Assembly (NCBI GenBank): GCA_020852515.1
Contig: JADZAS010000005.1
Span: 1 to 64,000 of the forward strand
Reading direction: 5' to 3'
DNA: 64,000 nt
Source of the DNA: Phycisphaerales bacterium
Lineage (GTDB): Bacteria > Planctomycetota > Phycisphaerae > Phycisphaerales > UBA5793
The notes under the pieces were generated by a model. It was not told the origin of the DNA. It made no database searches and saw only the letters and a list, made by a program, of their open reading frames with translations. Position 1 is the first letter of the stretch. Each line of letters starts with the position of its first letter. Of this stretch, positions 54,239 through 62,378 are shown piece after piece. The position numbers were made by a program, and so were the translations under genes.

Positions 54239-54564
54239 TCCTTGCGAAATACGGCGACGACATTCTCGACCGGCACGACGAAGAGGCGGTTGTCGCCTTC
54301 GAAGTCCACCGGGATCGCATCCTTCGGGTTGAAGAGCACGCGGTCGTACTGGCGGATCGGGTAATCCTCGTCATGCTCGACCTGCGCGCTGACCGCGACG
54401 ATGCGGCCGGTCAGCGTCGGGATCTCGATCTTGTCGGGCAGGTGAATACCCGACTTGGTCTGCTTGCGGTCCTCATCCTTGCGAATGAGCACGCGCGCGC
54501 CGATGGGCTCGACGATCTCGATCGACTGGCTCGGTGTGGACTGTTTGGATGAATCCGTGCTCAC
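54235..54564 (-). CDS. GroES-like co-chaperonin 10 domain protein
   Basis: 109 residues from a GTG at 54564, after CAGGAAAG; a longer frame to 54624 exists. The Cpn10 fold is visible: 'IVEPIGARVLIRKDEDRKQT', then the mobile loop position 'SGIHLPDKIEIPTLTG' (GroES has G-G-I-V-L), 'GRIVAVSAQVEHDEDYPI', and 'YDRVLFNPKDAIPVDFEGDN'. The N-terminus has a 20-residue S/T/Q-rich leader. The Ile-His-Leu in the mobile loop is a change that would affect GroEL binding. No groEL is adjacent, so this is probably a second, divergent GroES. Confidence 0.75.
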   Translation of the reverse strand: MSTDSSKQSTPSQSIEIVEPIGARVLIRKDEDRKQTKSGIHLPDKIEIPTLTGRIVAVSAQVEHDEDYPIRQYDRVLFNPKDAIPVDFEGDNRLFVVPVENVVAVFRKE

Positions 54565-54947
54565 GTTTGGCGGCTTTCCTGCCTGGCGATCACGGCTTGC
54601 AGCGCCACTCGCGCCTGCAAGCACGATCGACTCAATGGCAAGTATAGGGACTCCGCATCTGCAAGACTTCCGCGAGCTGCCCCTTGGTTCATCCTCTCGG
54701 CGGAGTCGGCGCCATAAAGAACGCCGCGAGAGCAGAGCGCAGCTGCATTTTCAGGACACCAACTTGCGGACACGCCCTGCTTCGATTCGTGCGCAGCGCG
54801 TTTGATCCTGCGTTTCAGTCGCAGGCGACATTCAGGGTGGCTTGCCTGCGCGCGCCCGCGCTCAGGCGAAGCTAATCTCCTGTGATGGGCGGCGGCTCTT
54901 GCTCGAGCCGGTTGTTCATCATCTTCCCTTTTGAAAGAAGGTGCTCC
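54565..54947. other. 383-nt divergent intergenic region
   Basis: It separates the GroES-like gene (left) and the exported beta-helix gene (right), so both promoters are expected. I see no credible small ORF, hairpin or RNA gene. A GAAAGAAGG ribosome site at the right edge belongs to the beta-helix gene. Confidence 0.4.
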
Positions 54948-56186
54948 ATGCCGTCTGCTTCCCTGTCCCGTTTGTCAATGCGCGCGGCTGTTGCAGTCGC
55001 CGCGACCTTCGCCGGTGCGGTCTTCGGGGACACTATTCGCGTGCCCCAGGATTACCCGGAGATCATTGACGCTATCAATGCAGCGCATCCCAACGACCTC
55101 ATCCTTGTCGATCCCGGCACATACACGGGATTCGGCTGGGGAAACAAGGTCGTCACAGTGCAATCCACTCAGGGTCCGCTCGTCACGCGCATCGTCGGCG
55201 GTGTCTTCTTCGATGCCGCTGCCTATGGCGTCGATCGCCGCCTCGACGGCTTCACCATTACTGGGCGCGCAGACGGCGTCTTTTCGACGCGCGGCGGCGG
55301 CGGGCACGTCGTCAACTGCATCTCCGCCAACAATGAGGGCCGCGGAATGGGCGCGTACGAGTCGAACCTCTATATCGAGAACTGTCTGATCGCGCACAAC
55401 AACCTCTCGTGGGGATTCGGCGGCGGCATCACCAACCAGGGCGGCGCCATCTACGCCACAAACGTCACCGTCGTCGCCAACCTCGGCGTCGACAGCGCCG
55501 GCATCTGGGACATGTCGTACTTCGGACAGTCAACCTACACCAACTGCCTCGTCTGGGACAACGGTCCTTATGCCATCGCCGGCACGGCCACGTTCATGTT
55601 CTGCAATACCGATCCGCTCCAGGATGGTCTGGGGAACATCAGCGTCGATCCTCGCTTTGTCGATTCCGGCGCGGGCAATTACCGGCTCGCGCCCGGCTCG
55701 CCGTGCATCGATGCGGGCAGCACGTTGACGCTTCCTCCCGACATGACGCTCGACCTCGACGGACTGCCTCGTCGCGTCGACGATCCCAACACGATCGACA
55801 CCGGCGCCGGGCCCCCGCCCATCATCGATATCGGGTGCTACGAGTTCCAGGCCGGAGGCGGATTCGCGTGCAGCATCACGACGTCCTGTCCGAATTCCGG
55901 CGCGGCGACGCTGTCCTGGACCGGAAGCACGCCCACAGCCCGGGTCGTGCTGCTCTTCTCACCGCAAGCCGGGCAGTTCACGATTCCTCCGGGCCGCCCC
56001 TGCAGCGGCTCCGTGATAGGGCTCGAGCCGCGCGGCCTGGTCGTCCGAACCGGCCCCGCATTCACCTCCGATCTTGAGGGCGCCGGGCAGGTTACGGGAT
56101 ACATGTCAGCAGCCGCCTGCGGCGGCCTGATTCAACTGCTGGACCTCGGCTCGTGCGGGACCAGCGAGGTGGTGCAGGTGCGCTGA
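54948..56186 (+). CDS. Exported right-handed beta-helix protein with four-Cys C-terminal module
   Basis: 412 residues from the ATG at 54948 with GAAAGAAGG. Signal peptide about 1-26 ('[15 protein letters not shown]'). The body (about 28-300) starts '[20 protein letters not shown]', the typical beginning of pectate-lyase-like beta-helix proteins, then short I/V-rich coils with many N and G. It ends with '[15 protein letters not shown]', a common tail of such helices. The last 99 residues form the module C-x37-C-x38-C-x11-C, finishing with '[14 protein letters not shown]' plus G-T-S-E-V-V-Q. The same module ends the protein at 32154. Followed by a terminator. Confidence 0.85.
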   Translation: MPSASLSRLSMRAAVAVAATFAGAVFGDTIRVPQDYPEIIDAINAAHPNDLILVDPGTYTGFGWGNKVVTVQSTQGPLVTRIVGGVFFDAAAYGVDRRLDGFTITGRADGVFSTRGGGGHVVNCISANNEGRGMGAYESNLYIENCLIAHNNLSWGFGGGITNQGGAIYATNVTVVANLGVDSAGIWDMSYFGQSTYTNCLVWDNGPYAIAGTATFMFCNTDPLQDGLGNISVDPRFVDSGAGNYRLAPGSPCIDAGSTLTLPPDMTLDLDGLPRRVDDPNTIDTGAGPPPIIDIGCYEFQAGGGFACSITTSCPNSGAATLSWTGSTPTARVVLLFSPQAGQFTIPPGRPCSGSVIGLEPRGLVVRTGPAFTSDLEGAGQVTGYMSAAACGGLIQLLDLGSCGTSEVVQVR

Positions 56187-56220
56187 GGACCGCGCGTGAG
56201 GCAAACCCGTCACTCTTTCC

Positions 56221-56252
56221 GGGGCCGGCGATCAAGTCCGGCCCCGATTTTT
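56221..56252 (+). terminator. Rho-independent terminator after the beta-helix gene
   Basis: Stem GGGGCCGG / CCGGCCCC (56221-56228 with 56238-56245) with a 9-nt loop, followed by GATTTTTAT. Ideal intrinsic terminator 34 nt after the stop codon. Confidence 0.9.
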
Positions 56253-56365
56253 ATGCTCAGTGCCACGCGCCGCTCCGCCCTGATGCCGAAACCCGCCCTT
56301 GCCTCCTAGCATGCTCGACGGCGCACCATCGAATTCGCGAATCTTCGCCACCGAGGGAACTTTCC

Positions 56366-57655
56366 GTGGACCAACTTTCCGCCGACTTTCTGAACCGACT
56401 CGCCGGACGCGATCCGCAGGCCGCGGAGATCATCACCCGCGAGGCACGCCGGCAGGAGACGACGCTCGAACTCATCGCGTCCGAAAACCATGTCTCGACG
56501 ATGGTCATGCACACGATGGGCACCTGCCTGACCAACAAGTACGCCGAGGGCTATCCCGGCGCGCGGTACTACGGCGGCTGCGAGTTCCACGACCAGATCG
56601 AGAACCTCGCCCGCGAACGCGCCAAAAAGCTCTTCGGCTGCCAGTTCGCCAACGTGCAGCCCCACAGCGGCGCGCAGGCCAACATGGCCGTCTTCATGGC
56701 GATGATGGAGGTCGGCGACACGTTCGCGTCACTGGTGCTCAAGGACGGCGGCCACCTCAGCCACGGGATGAAGATCAATTTCTCCGGCCGCTACTTCAAG
56801 CCCGTGCACTATCCGCTCGTCTACGACGCGACCAATCCGCGCTTCGAGCACATCGACTACGAAGCCATGCGCGCCGTGTGCCTCGAGCACAAGCCGAAGA
56901 TGATCCTGTGCGGCTACTCGGCCTATCCGCGTACGATCGACTTTGCGAAGTTCCGCGCCGTGGCCGATGAATGCGGCGCCATTCTCATGGCCGACATCGC
57001 CCACATCGCCGGGTTGTGCGCCACCGGCGCGCACCCTTCGCCCTTCCCGCATGCGCACATCGTGACCACCACCACGCACAAGACCCTCCGCGGGCCGCGC
57101 GGCGGACTCATCATGACCAATGACGAAGAGATCGCCAAAAAGATTGACAAGGCGCTCTTCCCGGGCGTGCAGGGCGGGCCGCTCATGCACATCATCGCCG
57201 CCAAGGCCGTGGCGTTCGGCGAGGCGTTGCAGCCTTCCTTCAAGACGTATTGCGCGCAGGTTGTGAAGAACGCCAGGGCTCTGGCCGCCGCGCTGGCCGA
57301 GCGCAACTACCGCCTCTGCTCGGGCGGCACGGACAACCACCTCATGCTCGTCGATCTGCGCCAGCGCGATGAGAACCTCACCGGCGCCGACGCGGAGAAG
57401 TGGCTCGAGTCGGCCGGCATCATCACCAATAAGAACGGCATCCCCAACGACCCGCGGCCGCCGCGCGTGACCAGCGGCCTGCGCCTGGGCAGCCCGGCAC
57501 TGACGACGCGCGGCCTCAAGGAACGCGAGATGACGCAGGTCGCCGAGTGGATTGACCGCGTCCTGGGCAGCGCCGGCGACGCCGCGACGTGCGAAACGGT
57601 CCGCGGCGAGATCGCGGAGTTCTGCAAAGCGTTCCCGCTGGGGCGCGACCACTGA
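56366..57655 (+). CDS. glyA: Serine hydroxymethyltransferase
   Basis: 429 residues from a GTG at 56366 with GAGGGAAC ahead; the open frame further up lacks protein character. Signatures: '[18 protein letters not shown]', '[20 protein letters not shown]', '[18 protein letters not shown]', and the PLP lysine near 239 in '[18 protein letters not shown]'. It interconverts serine and glycine with tetrahydrofolate, feeding one-carbon metabolism. The length is normal (about 420 residues). A DUF2332 gene starts 5 nt after its stop, so they are probably co-transcribed. Confidence 0.96.
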   Translation: MDQLSADFLNRLAGRDPQAAEIITREARRQETTLELIASENHVSTMVMHTMGTCLTNKYAEGYPGARYYGGCEFHDQIENLARERAKKLFGCQFANVQPHSGAQANMAVFMAMMEVGDTFASLVLKDGGHLSHGMKINFSGRYFKPVHYPLVYDATNPRFEHIDYEAMRAVCLEHKPKMILCGYSAYPRTIDFAKFRAVADECGAILMADIAHIAGLCATGAHPSPFPHAHIVTTTTHKTLRGPRGGLIMTNDEEIAKKIDKALFPGVQGGPLMHIIAAKAVAFGEALQPSFKTYCAQVVKNARALAAALAERNYRLCSGGTDNHLMLVDLRQRDENLTGADAEKWLESAGIITNKNGIPNDPRPPRVTSGLRLGSPALTTRGLKEREMTQVAEWIDRVLGSAGDAATCETVRGEIAEFCKAFPLGRDH

Positions 57656-57660
57656 TCGCA

Positions 57661-58695
57661 ATGATGAATTCGGAACGGCTCCGCAGCGAGTTCGCCTTCT
57701 TCGCCACGGTGTGCGCCGAGTATTGCCCGCTCTACGCGGCTCTCTCAGCCCGGGTCGCCGAGGATGAGACCATCCGCAACATGGCGTGCGGCGGGCATCC
57801 GCAGCATCCGCCCGCCAACCTTCTCTTTGGCGCTGTGCACTACCTGCTGCTGGGCGGTCTCGACCATCCGCTGCGCGAGTTCTATCCCACCGTTGGCGGC
57901 ACGCGGCCGGCCGCGGACGCCTGGCCGGCGTTCCGCGACTTCTGCGGGCAGTTCAGATCCGAGATTTTCCACCTCGTCGCCACTCGACTCGTGCAGACCA
58001 ACGAAGTCGGCCGCTGCGGCGTGCTGCTGCCGGCTTTCGCCTGCGCCTTTGCCTCATTCAACAAGCCCCTGCACCTCATCGAAGTCGGCGCCTCCAGCGG
58101 ACTCAACCTCTTCTTCGACCGCTACCGCTACGCGTACAGCAACGGACACCGTGCCGGTCCTGCGTCGGCCGCGCAAGTGATCACTGAACTGCGCGGCGAG
58201 GCCGCGGCGCCATTGCCTGCCGCGATGCCGCCGATCGCCGATCGCGTGGGCATCGACCTGGCGCCCGTGGATGTGATGGACGACGATGCGATGCGCTGGC
58301 TCGAATCGCTCATCTGGCCGGACATGGTGGATCGCCTCACTCTCTTCCGCGCTGCGCGCGATATCGCGCGTCAGCAGCCGCCGCACATCCTCGCCGGCGA
58401 CGCGATGGACCTGACGCCCGAAGTCTTCGCCGCGGTGAACGAAGACGCCCTGCCGTGCATCCTTCATTGCCACGCCATCTACCAGATGGACAGCGCGTGG
58501 CGTCAGCAGTTCGACGAACTCATCGAAGGCCTCGGCCGGGGGCGCGACCTCGCCCGTATTTCCCTCGAATGGCTCGGCGACGACCCGGGCCCGATGCTGC
58601 ATCTCACGACGATCCGCAGCGGAAAGCCGCAGCGCACGCTGCTGGCCGAGGCGCACCACCACGGCAAGTGGTTCAAATGGCGGAACGCGCCCTGA
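57661..58695 (+). CDS. DUF2332 family protein
   Basis: 344 residues from the ATG at 57661, 5 nt after glyA. The family pattern is clear: an N-terminal helical part with 'FATVCAEYCPLYAALSARVA' and 'LLFGAVHYLLLGG', 'VQTNEVGRCGVLLPAF', then a Rossmann-like nucleotide site 'LHLIEVGASSGLNLFFDRY' (about 141-159) and 'GIDLAPVDVMDDDAMRWLES'. The fold resembles SAM-dependent methyltransferases, but no substrate is known for this family. A second G-D-A-M-D-L motif follows (about 250). Convergent with the VOC gene with no gap. Confidence 0.85.
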   Translation: MMNSERLRSEFAFFATVCAEYCPLYAALSARVAEDETIRNMACGGHPQHPPANLLFGAVHYLLLGGLDHPLREFYPTVGGTRPAADAWPAFRDFCGQFRSEIFHLVATRLVQTNEVGRCGVLLPAFACAFASFNKPLHLIEVGASSGLNLFFDRYRYAYSNGHRAGPASAAQVITELRGEAAAPLPAAMPPIADRVGIDLAPVDVMDDDAMRWLESLIWPDMVDRLTLFRAARDIARQQPPHILAGDAMDLTPEVFAAVNEDALPCILHCHAIYQMDSAWRQQFDELIEGLGRGRDLARISLEWLGDDPGPMLHLTTIRSGKPQRTLLAEAHHHGKWFKWRNAP

Positions 58696-59058
58696 TCAAT
58701 CCGCCGCTTTCTGCCACATGCCCATGACGCGGCCGTCGGTGTCTTCGAACAGACACAGCGACCCCACGCCGGGAATATCCATCTGCTCGACGATGATCTT
58801 CCCGCCGGCTTCGATGATCTTCTGGCGATAGGTCGCCAGGTCGTCGACGTTCATGTACAGCGCCATGTTGCCGGGCCACGGCCCTTCCTGCGGCTGCATG
58901 ATGCCGCCGTTGATCCCGCCCTCGCCGCCCGTGTCCACGAAGCGGTAGTTCATCTCCGGCATGTGTTTCACGCTCCAGCCGAAGACTTTCGAATAGAACT
59001 CGCCGATCTTCGCCGGGTTCTTCGACCACAGTTCAAAGTGCACGACGGGCTGACCCAT
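58696..59058 (-). CDS. VOC family (glyoxalase/bleomycin-resistance fold) protein
   Basis: 120 residues with CTGGAG before the ATG. 'VVHFELWSKNPAKIGEFYSK' (H at the first metal position and the F-Y-x-x-x-F-G-W motif), 'GGINGGIMQPQEGP' and 'GVGSLCLFEDTDGRVMGMW' give the two paired beta-alpha-beta-beta-beta units of a VOC protein, close to the CFP32-like group. Metal ligands are partly kept (His, Glu). Substrate unknown: could be a glyoxalase-like enzyme or a binding protein. Its stop touches that of the DUF2332 gene. Confidence 0.85.
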   Translation of the reverse strand: MGQPVVHFELWSKNPAKIGEFYSKVFGWSVKHMPEMNYRFVDTGGEGGINGGIMQPQEGPWPGNMALYMNVDDLATYRQKIIEAGGKIIVEQMDIPGVGSLCLFEDTDGRVMGMWQKAAD

Positions 59059-59129
59059 ATGGAACTCCAGGTGTAGGGTGTTGGTTGACTCTGTCTACAT
59101 GCAAGTTGGCGCGCCGTTGCAGGCGGCTG

Positions 59130-59489
59130 TCAAAGGCGCTCGAGCCGTTCAACCGTGCGCTGGCTGCGCACGTTGCCGGTGTTGAGCGTCGAGGCGGGTT
59201 CGAAGAGCATGATCCACGCTTCGTCTTTTGCGACGGGCAGGTGCTCCACGCCGCGCGGCACGATAAACATCTCACCTTCGCGCAGTTCGACGTCGCGATC
59301 GCACAGCCGGATCGTGAGCGAGCCCCGCACGACGAAGAACAGTTCGTCCTCTTCCTCGTGCGCATGCCAGATGAACTCGCCCTGGACTCTGGCGATCTTG
59401 ACGAGCTGGCCATTGCACTGCCCGACGATCTTTGGCTGCCACTGGTCGGTGAAGAGCGCGAACTTCTCGACGAGATTGACTTTGTCCAT
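59130..59489 (-). CDS. Cupin domain protein
   Basis: 119 residues from the ATG at 59489 with GGAGGG ahead. Cupin motif 1 is 'WHAHEEEDELFFVVRGSLTI' (H-x-H-x(3,4)-E) and motif 2 'PRGVEHLPVAKDEAW' (P-x-G-x-x-H). The N-terminal part 'LFTDQWQPKIVGQCNGQLVK' is typical of small single-domain cupins such as the RmlC-like group used by many bacteria. Likely binds one metal ion through H, H, E and H. Role unknown. It lies between the VOC gene and a membrane protein gene on the same strand. Confidence 0.9.
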   Translation of the reverse strand: MDKVNLVEKFALFTDQWQPKIVGQCNGQLVKIARVQGEFIWHAHEEEDELFFVVRGSLTIRLCDRDVELREGEMFIVPRGVEHLPVAKDEAWIMLFEPASTLNTGNVRSQRTVERLERL

Positions 59490-59499
59490 CAGCCCTCCC

Positions 59500-60018
59500 T
59501 TACGCCACCTCCGCGCCGCACTCCGGACATCGGCGCAGGCCGGGCGGCTGCGGAAAGGGTAGATGCCGCGTGTCGTAGTTGCACACGATGCAGCAGCCGG
59601 GTCTGATGCGCGGCAGGAGCAGCCCCAGACTGGCAGTCGCCAGAGCAATGCTCCCCAGCACATTCGCTACGTCGGGCAGATGCGTCTCGGGCTGATACGT
59701 CGTCGCGAGACCAAACAGCGCCACCCCGGCCAGCCCAGCGATCAGGCCAAGCGCTGCACGCTTCCCGCACCAGCCGCCAATGCGCCGATCAAAGAGGCGA
59801 GGGCGGCGCCAGAGGCGCATCAACTCCATCCCCGACCAGGCGGTAACGATCGGCACAAGCACGAGCAGCGTGAGGATCCACGGCACGTCGTAGTACTCGA
59901 GCCGAGGCACGTTCCAGACGCTCTCGATCCAATACCGTTCGCCCTCCCATTCGGCGTACCACATCCAGCCGAACAGTCCGAGCCAGGGAATCGCCGTACC
60001 GATCAGATAGGCCAGCAT
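59500..60018 (-). CDS. Membrane protein with C-terminal zinc ribbon
   Basis: 172 residues. Four hydrophobic segments at about 3-22, 45-66, 88-107 and 118-136. The C-terminal 32 residues read 'CIVCNYDTRHLPFPQPPGLR' then R-C-P-E-C-G-A-E, two C-x-x-C knuckles. The C-x-x-C-x-Y-D-x-R ... C-P-E-C-G type of tail is frequent in planctomycete membrane proteins and supports the taxonomic guess. No function known. Its stop is 10 nt from the cupin start. Confidence 0.75.
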   Translation of the reverse strand: MLAYLIGTAIPWLGLFGWMWYAEWEGERYWIESVWNVPRLEYYDVPWILTLLVLVPIVTAWSGMELMRLWRRPRLFDRRIGGWCGKRAALGLIAGLAGVALFGLATTYQPETHLPDVANVLGSIALATASLGLLLPRIRPGCCIVCNYDTRHLPFPQPPGLRRCPECGAEVA

Positions 60019-60054
60019 GCTGCCACTCCGTCCGACGCGCCTTGCGAAGGCGCG

Positions 60055-60615
60055 CTACTCGAAGCCTCGTTTACCGTCGGGAGTATTCGTCAGTGTTTCG
60101 CCCCACGTGCGCACATCCGGCAGCGCGATCGCACCCATCCACATTCCGCCGCTCACCTGTTGCGGCGGCGCGGATCGCACCCAGCTGCGAATTCTGTCAA
60201 ACAAGTTGAAGTCGCGCACGCTGGCGCAATTGCTCAGCGGATACTCTTCATGTTGACCGCTTCGCCACTGCGCGAATGCAGTCGCTGAGACCATCGCCGC
60301 CAGGGCCGCCGCCACGCGCGCGGCTGTTCGCCGCGCCCGAGCGCGAATGGCCGCCAGCCCGACCGGACAATCCTTCATCAGGATCGTCCCGTCAGTGCGG
60401 CGGAAGATGCGGCCACAGACCCGGCCGCCGCCCGTGTGCTCGCGCAGAAACGACTCCGCCTGCTCGCGCGTCATGGCTGAGAGGTTGTGCACATCCAGAT
60501 TGCACTGGCTGCAGTGCCGCGTCACGTCGTCGCCGGCCATGTCCTCCCACTTCGCGGTGCACGGCGAGGCAATCTTGACTCGGTCCAGCAGCGAAAGGTG
60601 AATGTCGCTCGCCAT
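60055..60615 (-). CDS. Small cysteine-motif domain protein with membrane segment
   Basis: 186 residues from the ATG at 60615. Residues about 15-85 contain 'ASPCTAKWEDMAGDDVTRHC', S-Q-C, 'NLDVHNLSAMTREQAESFL', and 'VCGRIFRRTDGTILMKDCPV'. The C-x-x-x-W-x-x-M, C-x-x-C, L-S-x-M-T and C-G-R pattern matches a small N-terminal domain seen mainly in Bacteroidetes proteins. A hydrophobic segment (about 92-115, 'AARVAAALAAMVSATAFA') follows the domain, so the domain would be cytoplasmic and the tail outside, or the reverse. Function unknown. Confidence 0.6.
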   Translation of the reverse strand: MASDIHLSLLDRVKIASPCTAKWEDMAGDDVTRHCSQCNLDVHNLSAMTREQAESFLREHTGGGRVCGRIFRRTDGTILMKDCPVGLAAIRARARRTAARVAAALAAMVSATAFAQWRSGQHEEYPLSNCASVRDFNLFDRIRSWVRSAPPQQVSGGMWMGAIALPDVRTWGETLTNTPDGKRGFE

Positions 60616-60718
60616 GGCGCGCCTCCAGCGGGTGTGTGTCACCAATCATGACGCACTTGCCCCGGGGCGCGGTTTGGATTCTCGCCAGATTCCCGAAAAA
60701 AAGTACGGCAAGGGCCGC

Positions 60719-60958
60719 TCAACCTGCCGCGCAGCGGACCTGCACGTTGCGCCGCCGGGCGAGCGGGGGCACGTAGAGCGCCGCGTCGAGGATGGAAACG
60801 AGGTGCACGAGCCAGCCCAGCAGCACGAGCCAGAGCAGGGCCGCGAAGAGGAAGTAGAGCACCGCCGCCAGCAGCCGCCCCTGCACGAGCTGGCCCAGGC
60901 CGGGCACGAAGAACGAACACACAGCCGCAATCACGTTTCCCGTCGAACCCTGACCCAC
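60719..60958 (-). CDS. Small membrane protein (TM2-like)
   Basis: 79 residues from a GTG at 60958, with AAAGGAG ahead. 'IAAVCSFFVPGLGQLVQGR' resembles the P-G-x-G-x-x-(Y/V)-x-G turn of TM2 domains. It is followed by two hydrophobic stretches, about 29-50 (LAAVLYFLFAALLWLVLLGW) with a further one near 8-20. A basic tail has R-R-R and one Cys. Function unknown; TM2 proteins have been linked to envelope and stress phenotypes. Confidence 0.65.
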   Translation of the reverse strand: MGQGSTGNVIAAVCSFFVPGLGQLVQGRLLAAVLYFLFAALLWLVLLGWLVHLVSILDAALYVPPLARRRNVQVRCAAG

Positions 60959-61052
60959 AGCCGTCTCCTTTCGGCGGATTGCCCCGCCAGAGAATTGTTG
61001 GGAACCGCCCGCCCGCCGTTTCGGGCCTCCCTGAGCGCCGAAGCGCGAGATA

Positions 61053-61081
61053 AAGCCCCCGCTCAGATCGAGCGGGGGCTT
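61053..61081 (-). terminator. Rho-independent terminator for the redoxin gene
   Basis: 12-bp stem AAGCCCCCGCTC / GAGCGGGGGCTT (61053-61064 with 61070-61081) and a 5-nt loop. On the minus strand the hairpin is followed by TATC after its own TT. It lies 33 nt after the redoxin stop and could act in both directions. Confidence 0.75.
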
Positions 61082-61113
61082 GCGTTCGGTCGCATCAGAC
61101 TCGTACCCAGCGA

Positions 61114-61755
61114 TCAGTTCTTGTACTTGACGCCGCAGCCGTAGGGTGTGGTCTTCTCAGGCGTCACCGTCTCACCCGCGACGATCTGCCGCAGCGCGTT
61201 GACGACGTAGTTCGTCCGGTCGGTCTTGCGGCCGTTTGGATCATCATCAAACGCGCCGGAGTAGCGCAGCACGCCCTTGGAGTCGATGACGTACATGTGC
61301 GGCGTGGTCTTGGCGCCGTACAACTTGCCAACCGTTCCTTCGCTGTCATCCAGCGCGGGGATGTCCTCGGCCAGCTTGTACTTCTTGAGGTAATCGACGC
61401 TGTCCTGCGCCGTCATGTTCTTGGTGCTGTTGATGGCCAGGTGCACGAAGCCCTTGTCGATCGCCTTGAGTTCGGTGCGCATCTGCTCGACGAGGCCGCT
61501 GGCCATCACGCGCCTGCACACCGGGCAGCCCGGGTTGATCCACTCGAGCACGATGTTCTTGCCCTTGAGGTCGCTGAGTTTGTGCTCCTTGCCGTTCACG
61601 TCCTTGAGCGTGAAATCAGGCGCGGCCTGCCCGATCACCGCCGGCTGCTGCGAGCCGCTCGCCGCCCCCGGCGGGTTCATCATCGCCGCAGTCATTCCGA
61701 GCAGGGCCACGAGGCCGACACTGGTCCAGAGACTCAACCGATTCCGCGTGTGCAT
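61114..61755 (-). CDS. Exported thiol redoxin (AhpC/TlpA type)
   Basis: 213 residues from the ATG at 61755 with GGAGAA ahead. Signal peptide about 1-26 ('LWTSVGLVALLGMTAAMM'). The thioredoxin fold begins at 'APDFTLKDVNGKEHKLSDLK'. The active site is 'EWINPGCPVCRR' (Cys77, Cys80), and 'TTPHMYVIDSKGVLRYSGAF' is the cis-Pro segment. The sequence is closest to periplasmic peroxiredoxin-like redoxins (N-P-G-C-P), which reduce peroxides or disulfides. Probably exported to the periplasm. Confidence 0.9.
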   Translation of the reverse strand: MHTRNRLSLWTSVGLVALLGMTAAMMNPPGAASGSQQPAVIGQAAPDFTLKDVNGKEHKLSDLKGKNIVLEWINPGCPVCRRVMASGLVEQMRTELKAIDKGFVHLAINSTKNMTAQDSVDYLKKYKLAEDIPALDDSEGTVGKLYGAKTTPHMYVIDSKGVLRYSGAFDDDPNGRKTDRTNYVVNALRQIVAGETVTPEKTTPYGCGVKYKN

Positions 61756-61986
61756 GGCTTCTCCACTTTCGTTGTTGTGTTGATGGATGTTGCCGCCCGA
61801 AAGATGCCGGATGGCCGGGTGGGAACCGCGCAGACCCGATCGTCTGCGACGGTCTCGCCGCTGCTGTTGTACCGCTCATCGGACCGCCGGGATCACAAGA
61901 AAAGCGGAAAGATCGCGACATTCACCGCCACGGCCGCGCCGCCGCAGCGGGCCATCGGCTCGCATAAGTCGCTCTACTACAAGTGG

Positions 61987-62301
61987 TTATTCTTCATCAG
62001 GTCTTGACGATCCGGCGGCCTCGCCGCTGGCCGCCAGCGCAGGCGCACCGCCGAGAACATCCACCCGGCTGAAGCGGTCGAGGTTGCACACCACGATCTC
62101 GCCATCGCGCCGGCGAAGCTCAAGCCGGTCGAGCCACAGCCGGTCGTCCTTGGAGTGGGCAAACCACGAGCCGGTCTTCGCCTGCCGATAGGCCACCACC
62201 TCACCCTCGACAGTGGTAGTCCAGGTCGCCTCGCCTTGCGGGATCTGCTGCGTCACCCGCACGTGCTGTCCGACGGTGAAGGGAGGAACGGCTGTAGCCA
62301 T
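61987..62301 (-). CDS. Conserved hypothetical protein
   Basis: 104 residues from the ATG at 62301. 'VRVTQQIPQGEATWTTTVEG', 'GEVVAYRQAKTGSWFAHSKD', 'DRLWLDRLELRRRDGEIVVC' and 'NLDRFSRVDVL' form a small SH3-like beta-barrel found in many bacteria, with a C-terminal A/S/G-rich tail. Function unknown. Divergent from aroC, 77 nt away. Confidence 0.75.
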   Translation of the reverse strand: MATAVPPFTVGQHVRVTQQIPQGEATWTTTVEGEVVAYRQAKTGSWFAHSKDDRLWLDRLELRRRDGEIVVCNLDRFSRVDVLGGAPALAASGEAAGSSRPDEE

Positions 62302-62378
62302 GGCCCCATCATAACGCCGCCGCGCCCCAGCCGCCATCGGGAAGTCACCCTGCACCCGCCCTCGCCTATGCTCAACCC

